Source: Rhea pennata
Lineage: Eukaryota; Chordata; Aves; Rheiformes; Rheidae
Assembly (NCBI RefSeq): GCF_028389875.1
Contig: NC_084670.1
Span: 11,503,383 to 11,567,382, forward strand
Direction of reading: 5' to 3'
DNA length: 64,000 nucleotides
This document shows, one piece after another, positions 1 through 40,900 of the stretch (position 1 is its first letter; each line of letters starts with the position of its first letter). The notes beneath the pieces are model-generated. The model saw only the letters and a program-made list of their open reading frames with translations. It did not search any database and had not been told where the DNA came from. Made by a program: the position numbers and the translations under genes.

Positions 1-18560
<18,560 letters not shown>

Positions 18561-20245
18561 GCCCCGGCTGCTGCCACTGTCACTGGCAGAGTCTGGCCGC
18601 GGCACAGGGACACAAGAAAGAAGAAGGAACGAAAGTGGAGAACACCTTCCCCCAGTCGGCAGAGGCTGCTCTGTTCTGTTCTTCTGTTTTTTATTTTCTT
18701 TCTTTTTTTTTTTCTTTCTTGGATTTAACCATTTCATACACTGAGAAGATCCAGAGATTCTTTGGGCACAAACCAAAAGGCAACCACGGGAAAGGATGGT
18801 TTGCTCAGCCCTTGCCCTCCTTTGCCAATACCAAAAGCTAACCTGGAAATCTAATACCTCCTTCCTGAAGGAAGCGGTCGCTGGAGGGATCCGAAGGTTG
18901 CAAAGTAAAAAAATCTTAAAAATTACGTGGAGGAAAAAAAAAGGAAAGAAAGAGCGAGCAAAGAAACCTGCAACACTAGAACCTCATGCGTCACCAAAAG
19001 CGATGGCTTTGCAGAGTGCTTCTCCTGCCCGCCCGAGACATGCAAACTCCTCTATTTGTGAAGATACTTCAATAAAAACAAATTAAAGTAACTGTTCTCA
19101 GGGATTGCTTACTAAAAGTAACACAAAAAAGCATTTATGATACTGTAAATACTATAGTATATGTGTCAATTATTAAATTGTAAAGTTATAATTATTTATA
19201 ATTCTGTCTTTTATTTGGGGGATACTTGAAATTGTCGTGGGCTGGGGCGATTATTTTTATTATTGCTATTATTATTATTATTAACTATTATTTAAAAAAC
19301 CATCAAAACCGCAAACAAAGAGGAGAAGGCACGCGAACATTTCTCAGGTTTCAGCATTGTCAGCAGCGAGAAGGGTGTGGGGGGAGGCGAACGTCCGCTT
19401 GACTCGCAGCCCTGGGACGGACGGGCAGACAGACGGACAGAGGAGCGGCAGCCCAGCGCTTGAGGACAGCAAAGGAATGGACTTGGGCAGCGCTTGCTCG
19501 GACACGCACGGACGCTGGCCTCGCAGTGGGCCCTTCGCCTCCAGTGGGCCGGACCGAGCGGTGAAGGATGGCGCGGCGGGCGCGGGAGCAGCGCGAGCCC
19601 ACCTTGTACATAGCCCGGTTTTTAGCCTTCTCTCCGTGGGCGCCATGTGTGAGTGTGCGAGGTGCGTGGGAGCGCGTGCTCGAGGGGTGCCTTTCTTAGG
19701 GGGAGGGAAAGGGGGGCAGGGGCAGCAATGCAGCCTCTTTGGGGCATTTTTACTTTCCTCTCCAAGCTGTGGCCAACATGGGGATACGCGTGCAGCGGGT
19801 GCCCGGCTCCTTGCCGGCTTCACGGCGAGCAGCTGGGCCGAGCCCTTGCCTGGCTGGAGGGTGAGCCCTGTGCAGGGATGGACTCTCTATTTGGTCCTGG
19901 GCCATTGGCTTTTAGGTTTTGTTTCATTTTTTTTTTCTGAAGGGTTGGGAGGGCTGGGGAGGCCGGGGCCAGTCTGGACAGTGACTTGTAGTTAGAGAAC
20001 ACGGGCTAGTTATCTACTGTCTGGTTTGACTTTTATTTTTTTTGGAAAGCGACTTGTGTCCACGCTCCGGCCAGGAAACCAATTGTACTCAGTATCTGTC
20101 GCCACCAAAATAGCATTCTGCAACCAGTCTGTTTCTCTCCTTTTCTTTTTTTTTTTTTTTTGTTTGTGTGTGCGTGCGTGTATGTGTGTGCGTGTGACCT
20201 CTTCATCTGATGTTTAATAATAAAAGGGATGAACATTACCATACG
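18561..20245 (+). other. ZSWIM5: ZSWIM5 3' UTR with two poly(A) signals
   Basis: Sequence after the ZSWIM5 stop. AATAAA occurs at 19071-19076 and again at 20219-20224, so a short (about 0.5 kb) and a long (about 1.7 kb) 3' UTR are both possible. It holds two perfect Pumilio-type sites, TGTAAATA at 19144-19151 and TGTACATA at 19605-19612, an AU-rich block at 19120-19310, a T-rich tract at 18683-18722, and T(n) followed by a TG-rich run at 20145-20197. Between about 19330 and 19720 the sequence turns CpG-rich, which is unusual inside a 3' UTR. The true 3' end is inferred. Confidence 0.7.
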
Positions 20246-21619
20246 TATCTCTACTGCCTTTATCTGAAGCTGGAGGGGTTTCCACGTGTGCGGTGCAGCA
20301 CGGGCAGCACACACGATCCAAGGAGGGCAGGCACCACAGGGGACGAGGTGAGGCTGCTCTCCAAGGTGTCCTGGCTCGTCCAGAGCACCTGGCTCACTTG
20401 CCTTGCAGAGGGGCAGAGAGCAGTGAGACACCCGGGTCACCCTACGTTGCGATTCCCAGTGTCAGTGAGTCCTAGCCCAACCTGGGGCAAGGACGGCCCT
20501 GGCCATGCCGACTGGAGCAGCATCTGAGCAAGCAGTGGCCTCATCTTGATCGATCCTACAGCCAGCTTTGACCGCAGTGAGTGGGCTGTGGTGTGGGGGG
20601 GGGGTGTGGGGGGGGTGGCACAGTGTCACATCTCAGGGCTTCTGGGTGCTACTGGCATCCCAGGGTGCTCACTCTGGGGCTTGCTGAGCCCCAAGCAGAA
20701 TTAGGTTCCCTGAGGAGGGGATGGTTTTGTTGGGGGATTTCAAGGTCTTGGTCCCAAAGAAAGTCTGGGCAGGAAGCTGGGGAGGGTGATTGTTATGCTA
20801 GGGCCATGCTAGCTGCACCCCCCCCCCCTCGCCCCCCACCTCCATCCCAGCCTGCAGGCCTTTGTGCAGAGGACTCTATCACATGGCCAATAAGCGCGAG
20901 CTGGCTGTCCCCAAGGTGAGTCCCACTGGGTCTGCTACCAGAACGAGGAGGCCCCGGCACTGCTGGGTCAGTGTTGCACTGCCTGAGGGGAGGTTGTAGA
21001 AAGGCAGAGCCACAGCAGAGCCAATGCCAAACAGCCACCAAGAGCTTTGGCAGTGGTCATGCTGAGCCTGCAGCAAAAGTGGGATGTGATCCCCAAGCTC
21101 CTAAGGCCCAGGCTCCCACCATCCTATGATACTCCTCTCCCTTTGCTGGCCTATCCAAGCACCTAGACGTGGGAGTTGGTCCTGGCCAGGGCCTGGCAGT
21201 CACTCCCCATGCCTCAAAGCTGCCAAAACCCTGCTTCACTAGCTGGCTGACCACCACAACCACTCCCAGGACAAGAGGAGAGGCCAGGGGATGGCCATGT
21301 CCTTCCTTTGGCCAAGCAACCACTGCAATTCCTTCTCCAGCACCTGAGGGGGATGGCTAGACCCAGGCTGGGCCTTGGTGCCAGGCCCTCAGGGCTGTTA
21401 GAGATCCTAAGAAAATGCTTTACAGGTTGGGGTTCCCTGGAGTTCCCCATGTGCCTTATCCCAATGGCAGGACTGAGATAGGCCCAGGATAGGCCCTAGG
21501 ACAGCCCAGGGCTCAGGGACTCCCTGTCATCCTCACACACCACCACTGGGCTGGCAGCAAAGCCCATCTCCTCTGCCACCAAACAATTCCCCATCCCCAC
21601 CCCAGCCAGAGCCACACGG
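20246..21619. other. Intergenic spacer between convergent ZSWIM5 and UROD
   Basis: About 1.4 kb between the two tail-to-tail genes. It holds G runs (20597-20617) and a C run (20817-20828). No gene, RNA or named repeat was recognised. Confidence 0.6.
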
Positions 21620-21639
21620 CTGCCATAGAGAGGTGCTGG

Positions 21640-21645
21640 TTTAAT
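21640..21645 (-). promoter_or_regulatory. UROD: Likely UROD poly(A) signal (ATTAAA)
   Basis: On the minus strand ATTAAA lies about 90 bases after the UROD stop codon, in the usual range for a short 3' UTR. No AATAAA was seen between the stop and this site. Confidence 0.55.
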
Positions 21646-21736
21646 GCTATATCCCAACCTGGAATGAGCCCTGCAACCATGCAGCAGTCGGGCTGGCCGT
21701 GCTTCAGCCACTGTCCTGTCCCCTGAGCCCCAAGGC

Positions 21737-24700
21737 TCAGCTGCGCTTGTTCATGTGGCGGGAGTGAGCGTGCACGGCCTCCACGAAGGCACCCACGTGC
21801 TCGGGGCTCATATCAGGGTAAAGGCCGTGGCCCAGGTTGGCGATGTAGCGTTGGGTCCCAAAACCCTCCAGCATCTTCTTCACCAGCTCCCCAATCTTCT
21901 CCTGCAGGCATGGTGGGAAACCACTTGTCAGCCCCATCCAGCCTGGGGTATCCAGTTTCCCACTCGTCCCCATCCAGCCTGGGATACTTGGATCCCCATG
22001 CCAAAGGGTAGGGCACACACAGTAGCACAGGCTTAGTCCTGCTGGGGACAGGAGCCAATTTTCCAGGTGGGGAAACTGAACCAAGGAGGCTTTTAACCCA
22101 GGCCAAAACTAGCCCCTGTTGCTGGCCACAGCCATCGCTTACCTTGGGCGCATAGAGGGCACACGGGTCCAGGTTCCCTTGCAGGGTGACGTCTTTGCCT
22201 ATCTGCGCACTGGAGTGGAGAGGAAGCAGGTGAGCAGATGCATGTGGCTCAGAGAGCAGGGGCAGCTGGGTGCTACTCCAGCCCCTACTACAGGGCACTT
22301 GGGACACCTCAGTGCAGCCCCTGGTTGCTGTTAGCTCCATGTAGTGCTAGAGCCGGGCTCTCTCCACCCCAGGCCAGAAATTCCCAGGCCTGTGATGGCT
22401 CAAGGCAGAGGAAGGGGCTGGGACACTCATCCTGAGGTGCGGCATGGGCATATGAGTGCTGTGCCAGATTCCTACCGAGCTTCCTGTGGCCGTATAGTCC
22501 AGTCAAGACCGATCACCTCGTAACCAGCACAGGCCAGGTCCCCCAACGCGTAGTGTGCGTCCTTCGCGAAAACAATCTGGGGAGAGAGGAGACGAGCAGT
22601 GACTCTGCTCCGGGCCAGGCCCCTCTCCATGAGCTGGAACAATGGGGGACAGTGCGGAGGATACAAGCGGTACCAGGAGCTGCAAGGAGGGATGTTGTCA
22701 TGCTCCTGCTCCCGTAGCAGGTTGGGGGAGCAATGCCTGTACAGGTGGCACATGCCCAGTGCAGAGCACCCATGTTGGGCTGGTGAGGGCTGAGTGAAGA
22801 CACCAACTCTGGAGCTAGGAGGGTAGCTCAGGGTCCTGCTCAAGGGTGGGCAGGACCCTGCAGCAAGGAGTTCCCAGACACCATCTGCACTGATTTCTTG
22901 CCTGTTCTTACACCCCTTCCTACTGCTAGGGCAAGGAGCTGGCCATGCTACTCCTCCTCCTCCTCACAAGCCCCCAGGCAACAGGACTACCCCAGGCAGC
23001 CCTGGACTCACCATGGGCACTAGAGGTAGTGCCTCAGCCTTCAGCTTGCTCTTCACGCCACGGGCGATGTCTTGGATGTAGGGTAGGGCAAAGTCCTGGA
23101 ATTGCTCTGGGCCCAGGTGCCCCGCGTGTGATTCAAACAGTTGAAGCGCCTGTCAGAGATGTGGGGCTGGGAGAACCAAGGGCACCATGCACCCCAGTCC
23201 TTCCTCCTTCTCCTCCTCCCAGCTGCTGGACCTCCTCCCAGCCCCACTCTTTGTCCCTAGTCTCTGACCTCCTGCCTGGACTCAGCCCTGGGACACACCT
23301 GTGCTCCAGCAGCCACCTGCCCCACTAAGTAGTCGGTGATGACATCTGTCAGCAGCCGCAGCAGTCGGTGGCTTGCATCAGGATGATGATAGAGCCATCT
23401 CTTGGCCTTTGCCATTGTAGTGGAGCCACCACCTTCAATCATATAGGACATGAGCGTCCACTGCAAGAAGCAGAGGAGAAGACAAAGAGAGAGATGAAAG
23501 ATGTGAGGCATCAGCCATGGGATCAGTGCTGAAGGCAGGGCTTGTGAGTGCCCTAGGACTTGAGGCTCATCTGCTCCTACATCAAAAATCACCCTGCTTT
23601 ACACAGGATAAATTACACTACTGAAGCCAATCCTGCCAGAAGCGGGCAGCTCTAGGGGAAGAGCCCAGAGGAAGGAGTAGGGAAGACTATGCCCACTTCC
23701 CGGAGCCCCATCACTTACAGGTGCCCCAGAGAAGCCAATGAGGGGCACCTTGCCCTCCAGGCTGTGCCGTGTCAGTGTGATGGCCTGAAAGACGTAGTCC
23801 AGTTCTGCAGTCACATCCACCTTCTGCCTCAGTTTCAGTAGATCCTCCACTTCCTTCAGGGGCTCCGGGAAAGTGGGTCCTTTGCCAGGTGCCATGACAA
23901 CATCCATGCCTAGTGCCTGGGGATGGAGGAGAGAGGAAGAAGCAGAAATGGGTAGTTCTGGACCAGCCCCTTTCCTACCCACTGCTTCCCACTACCAGCC
24001 ACAGCACTCACCTGGGGCACCACCAGAATGTCAGAAAAGATAATAGCAGCATCCAAGGGGAATCGTCTGAGTGGCTGCAGAAGGCAGAGCAGAAGAAGCA
24101 GTGTGAGGGACCCAGGTCCCTTCCCCACAGAGGGCTCAGACATGCACACAGCCACCCCGAGCAATGGGGTCCTTGAGGTGTGTCAGAAATCTGCCTGGTT
24201 AAAGGTGGTTGTACAGCCCATGCCACCCTGTCCCATCTCAGTGGGTTGCTTGGTGGCTGTTAATCGGTCCCTGAGCTAGGCTTTGGGCTGCAAAATATCC
24301 TGGGAGATGCAGCCGCTCAGGGTAAACGGTAGACCTAAGGGACAGGGAGAAAACCTGTCCCAGCCTGGGAGAAGCGAGGGGACACACAGACCTCCCCAAA
24401 GGTCTGCTCACCTGAAGCGTCAACTCACAGCACACCTTGGGACTCCGGCACGTGGTAAAGAAATCTTGTGCAGCTCGAGTCTCCCGAAACTCTGCAAGAA
24501 ACACGCATGAGTGCGACAGGGTGCACATGGGGCAGCACCAGCTCTGTTCTGCTGCCCAAGCAGCACCCGTTCGTTTGCTCACCAGGCAGGTAGCGCCCGG
24601 CTTGCCGCATGCACCACACCGGCGTGTACTCTGTCTCCTCGCCACGAGCTGCTCGCAGGAATGTGTCATTCTTCAGCCTGGGGAAGTCCTTGGGGCTAAG

Positions 24701-26010
24701 CCAGGAAGGAGCAGAGACAGGCTGTCACCAGAGAGAAAAGGGCGCCGCTTCCCCCCGTTGGAGAGGGAGACCACGCAGGCAGGACAGGCTGGGAGGGTGA
24801 TGACTTGCACAGGGCCAGTAACTTGCCTCTTGCAATGGCATCACTAGCACCAGCTTCTTGCCTCAGTTTCCCAGCAGGACAGGGGGCTACAAGAGACCCC
24901 TTAGCGCTGCCAGGGGTGAAGGGCACCTTGGAGAAGGGAGACGGGTGCGTTCCCCTGCTCGTGGCCAGGCAGGCCGGAGGGTGAGCAGAGCCAGGCTGGT
25001 CCCCAAGCACCAGACCCCCGCAGGCCTGGGGCTGCGGCACTCGCTGCGCTGTGTGGGGCCCTGCCAGGTCTCCGGGGACCCACCGGGGCGGTGCTGATCC
25101 AGGGCACAGCTCCCGGGAGCTCGCCCCAAGGTGGCCCACTCCGGATCCCGAGGACGGGGCCAGCGCAGGAGGCCTCCGGGGGACAGGCGGTGCCTTGCCC
25201 AGGGCCCGGCGAGATTAAGTTATCAGCAGCAGCAGTTGCTCCCGCCTGGAGAGACTCGGGGCCAGCAGGACCCCGGGTGGCCGTGGCGTGAGGGGTCCCC
25301 GCGCCTATCTCGGCCGCGCAGGCCTGGGCCGGCGGCACGGGGCTGAGCCCCCGCGGGCTCGGTGCAGGTGCCACTATGGAGCGGGCGAGCCCGCGCTTGC
25401 GCTACCGCGGCGGCCTCCGCTCCCCGGGCAGCCGGGCGGCCCGGACGCTTCCCAGCGGACTTACGGCGCGGGGTGGCAGACCAGTATCCCCAGTGACCCA
25501 TCCCGGTGCGGCACCAGTGTCCCCAGTGACTCATCCTAGTGTGGCACCGGTGTCGCCAGGGCCTCACCAGTGCCCCCAGTAACCCATCCCAGGGCCGCAC
25601 CAGTGTCCCCAGTAACCCATCCCAGTGTGGCACTGGTGTCGCCAGGGCCTCACCAGTGCCCCCAGTAACCCATCCCAGTGAGGCACCAGTGTCCCCAGGG
25701 CCTCACCAGTGTCCCCAATAACCCATCCCAGTGCGGCACCAGTGTCCCCAGGGCCTCACCAGTGCCCCCAGTGACCCATCCCAGTGAGGCACCAGTGTCC
25801 CCAGGGCCACATCAGTGTCCCCAGTGCAGGGCCCCAGGGCCGCACCAGTGTCTCCAGTCTCGCAGCCACGTCCCCAGTAGTGCACCGGTGCCACACCAGC
25901 GTCCCCAGCGCGGGCCCCCCGTGTGGCGATGCGGGCACAGGGGAGGCGGCCGCACGCGATCCTGCCGCCCCGGGCCCAGGTACTCACACGAGCCGCTCGC
26001 TGCCCTCCAT
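21737..26010 (-). CDS. UROD: Uroporphyrinogen decarboxylase, complete
   Basis: Cytosolic haem-pathway enzyme that removes the four acetate carboxyls of uroporphyrinogen III to give coproporphyrinogen III. Exons in transcript order: 26010-25988, 24695-24583, 24491-24412, 24075-24013, 23916-23719, 23460-23299, 23149-23012, 22576-22476, 22209-22143, 21901-21737. Together they give 1110 bases and 369 residues (human 367). The start MEGSERL is the only ATG that fits; exon 1 encodes only seven residues and part of the next. Active-site residues are all present: Arg38 and Arg42 in MRQAGRYLP, Asp87 in [11 protein letters not shown], Tyr165 in SYMIEGGGS, Ser220 in [10 protein letters not shown] and His340 in [10 protein letters not shown]. 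The enzyme works as a homodimer, with no signal peptide. It shares a divergent promoter with HECTD3. No damage was seen. Confidence 0.97.
24696..25987 (-). other. UROD: UROD intron 1
   Basis: First intron of UROD, very GC-rich and partly CpG island. Its promoter-proximal half is a minisatellite (25480-25912, listed separately). Long open frames on both strands here come from the repeat and have no family resemblance. Confidence 0.7.
25480..25912. repeat. Minisatellite with 53-bp period in UROD intron 1
   Basis: Tandem array with a composite unit of 53 bases made of two related halves: one carries CCAGTAACCCATCCCAGTG, the other CACCAGTGTCCCCAGGGCC. The middle (about 25560-25800) is the most regular; both ends are degenerate. 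It contains no exon. It lies about 80-530 bases inside the UROD gene from its promoter, so copy-number change could affect promoter spacing or first-intron splicing; this last point is inference. Confidence 0.9.
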
Positions 26011-26250
26011 CCTCCCGCACGCCGCTGCGCAGTCCGCCTCCGCCCGCCCCGCCCCGCCCCGTGGGCGCCGCCATCTTGTCTAGTCCCGCCCCTCCGTACG
26101 CGACACGGGCGCCGCCATCTTGCCCTGCCCGTGCCCCGCGGGCGCCGCCATCTTGCCCGGGCAGCGGGCGGGGTTTGCCGTAAACCCGCGAGTAGTGACC
26201 TCCGGTGCTGGGCTCGGCCGCCGGCGGCACCGGGCCGGCGCGGGAGCGCG
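26011..26250. promoter_or_regulatory. Divergent UROD/HECTD3 CpG promoter with three YY1-type sites
   Basis: Only 240 bases separate the UROD and HECTD3 start codons, which point away from each other, as in human. The interval is CpG-rich without a TATA box. The 16-mer GGGCGCCGCCATCTTG occurs three times, at 26063-26078, 26107-26122 and 26140-26155; each contains the YY1 core GCCGCCATCTT. GC boxes (CCGCCCCGCCCCGCC) lie at about 26043-26060. YY1 sites near start sites are typical of housekeeping promoters. Transcription starts cannot be fixed from sequence. Confidence 0.8.
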
Positions 26251-37806
<11,556 letters not shown>

Positions 37807-37895
37807 TGTTGTAGCCTACCAAGCAGCATGGACAATCATTCAACAAAACCATGCAATGGGAAGAGCCCCCTTTCACCCCCAGGATGTGTATATAT

Positions 37896-37901
37896 AATAA
37901 A
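37896..37901 (+). promoter_or_regulatory. HECTD3: HECTD3 poly(A) signal
   Basis: AATAAA 90 bases after the HECTD3 stop codon, followed by a GT-rich stretch. It gives a short 3' UTR of about 110 bases. Confidence 0.8.
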
Positions 37902-37919
37902 TGTCTAGGTATGAAGCCT

Positions 37920-40900
37920 GGCTCCCTGCAGTGCTAAGCAGCACTGCTTTGGACACAGAGGTTTGGGACTTTGGCAGGGTGGGAGCTAGCTCAGAAAGTA
38001 AATGTGATTGCAGGAATGAAACCTTGTCCCCAGCCATGGAATATCAGAAAGGTCTGGTAGGTTTTTGTAGTGAGTTTTTTCTCCAGATGTCCTGACTGCA
38101 TCTCATAACTCACTCCTACCCTTCCAAGGCAGTGCTCTGCTCCAAGTAGAGATGGGGTAGGGCCATGAAGGTTATGGTACAGGATGGAGAACTTTGTGAG
38201 GTGCTGCTGAGACCATGGGGATGCTCAAAGATGCTTGCTGTGTCCTAGCCCAAGTGTTCTGACCACATTCCCTTGTCTCATTCCTACTTCCACATGAGAA
38301 CATATAAATGAGATCATTCATCTGGATTTAAAAAGAAATGGGGCAGACTGGTGGTAGGTGCTGCAGGGGTGCCTCTGGCCACCAGGTGTCATGACAGACC
38401 TGTATGCCAGGGAACAGCAGGACTGTGGGTGCTGTCAGGACAGGACTCTTGTACTCTTACATCTCACCAAATCCCAGTTACCTGCACCTGTGGTTCCCTG
38501 CACCCAAGCACTGCAGAGGCTGCTGGGGACCTGCTTCCCTGCAGGAGATGGAAGTTGTCTGCTTCCCTCCTGCTCTGTAGTCTCACTGTGAATGCAGCAG
38601 GGCATGCTGGTGGCGTAGTAGTCATTCTCTCAGGCTCTTCAAGCCTTGGTTTTCCTCTCAAAGGCTGTGTTACAGTTAATGTGCTGCAGTTCTTGCAGAG
38701 ATATGCAGGGAGGGCCAAGCTCTTCTCCCCGACAGTGGGAGTTAGAGCAGCAGCAGGCATTGGAGTGCCAGGCTCTGTTCTCTTCTGCCGTGGGGAGGGA
38801 AGTGGAGGTCTCCAGCACAGCAGGCTAGTCCTTGCCCCAGGGCAGCAGGAGGACTGCAGACAGCAGATGTTGGAGCTCCTCAAGCACATGACGCAGTAGT
38901 AGGTCAGTGTGTGATGGAGGTGATGAAAGCTTTACAATGTCAAGACTGTACAAAATGTTATTTCACCTTCCCAGCCCTGAGCAGGATAGCAGCCTACCAC
39001 GCATGAGCTACCAGATGTCAGTTTGCTTTTATACCCCCTCCCACAGCGGTATTGTCAGTCTCTGAGGTCTGCTGGGCCGTTATTACTACAGAGGCACTGA
39101 GCCACCATTGCTGGAGTGGGGCTGATGCTGAGACTTAGAACTTGCTCTGTGCCTAACACCTCATGTCTTTTCCTCCCTGTTGAAGAAACCTGTTATCCAG
39201 AAACTGCTTCTAGTCCTAAATGAAGTCTGTCCCTTTACCTGTTTCCTTTGAAACTGCTGTATTCCCAGAGCTGCTGAGAGGAGTTGTACTGAAAGGACTG
39301 TAGGATCAGGAGAGGGTGTATGCTGAGGTTTCCCGCATCGCAGTGAGCAGGAGTCTAGGGTGAGCAAGGGTATTGTTTCTGGTAGCTTTTGCCTGCAGCA
39401 GAGCCTTCCACACTCAGTTTGATGGGTGTGAAGTCCTATCTGCTGCTGGGGGCTTTTTTTGGAGCATGATGTGTTATCTCAGAATTGGGCTCTGCAACTC
39501 TGTGGCTGACTTCAGTGTCCAGTATAGAGAGGAGCAGGGCCTCTGCATGATAACTTTCCACAGTGGAGGCTGAGTCATTTGCTAGACAGTTTATTTTAAA
39601 TGGACAGGAGTGAGCTGGTGAAAGAGTTTTGATCCTCTGGCTTGGCCTTGGGCAGGAGTATTGAAAATTTTCTCTTCAGACCAAGTTGGGGAGCCCAGAG
39701 AGCAGCTGGATGAGATGGGATTTGAAATGGGCTTGTAGATCCCTTCTGGCTGCTGCTGTTTGGGTAGAATGGATCTTGCTTTTTCCAACCTTGTCTATTT
39801 CTAAGGGACATGATGTTGTTTATTTACTGAGCAGAACTAGAAACAGCAAGAAAAAATAGATTTTTTTTTTTACAGCATTGTACACAGTGCTTTTAGTGTA
39901 GATCTCAAAGCCACAGATGTGTTCTATTGGCTGGGCAGCAGGTGGCTAGCTGTCTAAGATGGTTTGATAGTACTGACAGGTTGTTGGGTTGCTCAGGGTG
40001 ATGTCCAGGCTGAGGAAAGGCACTGACTGCAGTGAGAGTTCACCGCGTTGGTGTCTCTGGAGCAGGGTGGCTGAGGTGTCGAGCTGATGTGGCTGGGCAG
40101 CAATGGATGTGAGCCTTTCCCCAGAAATGTTTTAGCATCTTCATCATTGGAGATGCTCAAAACTTGGCTACTTGTGGCTCTGAACAACTTGATCTGACTT
40201 CCAGTTTCACTCTGCTAACTTCACCTCTGGGTCCTCCCAGTATTTTATGACTGTTATTACTCTGGCCTCCCTCCTTGCAGATCTTGTACTTTGTCCTTTC
40301 TTGCTCTTCCCACTAGTAAGGGCTTTTAGCCCCCAACCTTCTCCAGTTGTTGGGTTTATTTCCTGCCACTGAGAAAACACTGCTGCTGAGGCTTCCTAGA
40401 TTTGAGTGCCAGGGCTCCGGTGAATGGGACCTAGCTGGTGAGGGTGGTGACTTTTGATTTTAAAAAACACTAGTCATTACAGGAGCCTGGGCCTAGTAGG
40501 CGGGTTGCATCTGGAGACTCATCTAGTGCATTTTGGGTTTTATCCCTTACAAACATATTGACAACATTGTTTTATCATATAGTTTGGACCACTCTGCATT
40601 ATGGCAATGTGTGTGTTGGAGAATGGCAACAGCATCTGCCATAGTGCTGTTTGGGGGTGCAGAGACATGTGAAAGTCTTACCTCAATGCAGTGGTCAGCT
40701 TGTCCTGTAACTGGAATTGGCTGCAGTCAGTGTGTGGTCAGAGGGTATCTGGGCAAGTGTGGCTGCTGCTGAGCAAGGACTCCAAAATAGCCTACAGATG
40801 GCACTTAGTTTGCAGTGCAAAGGTGAACTGGGGACAGGGAGCTGGTAACCTGCCTGGATTTCCTCTATGCAGTGCCATGTCTTGTATATAGTGATTTAAA

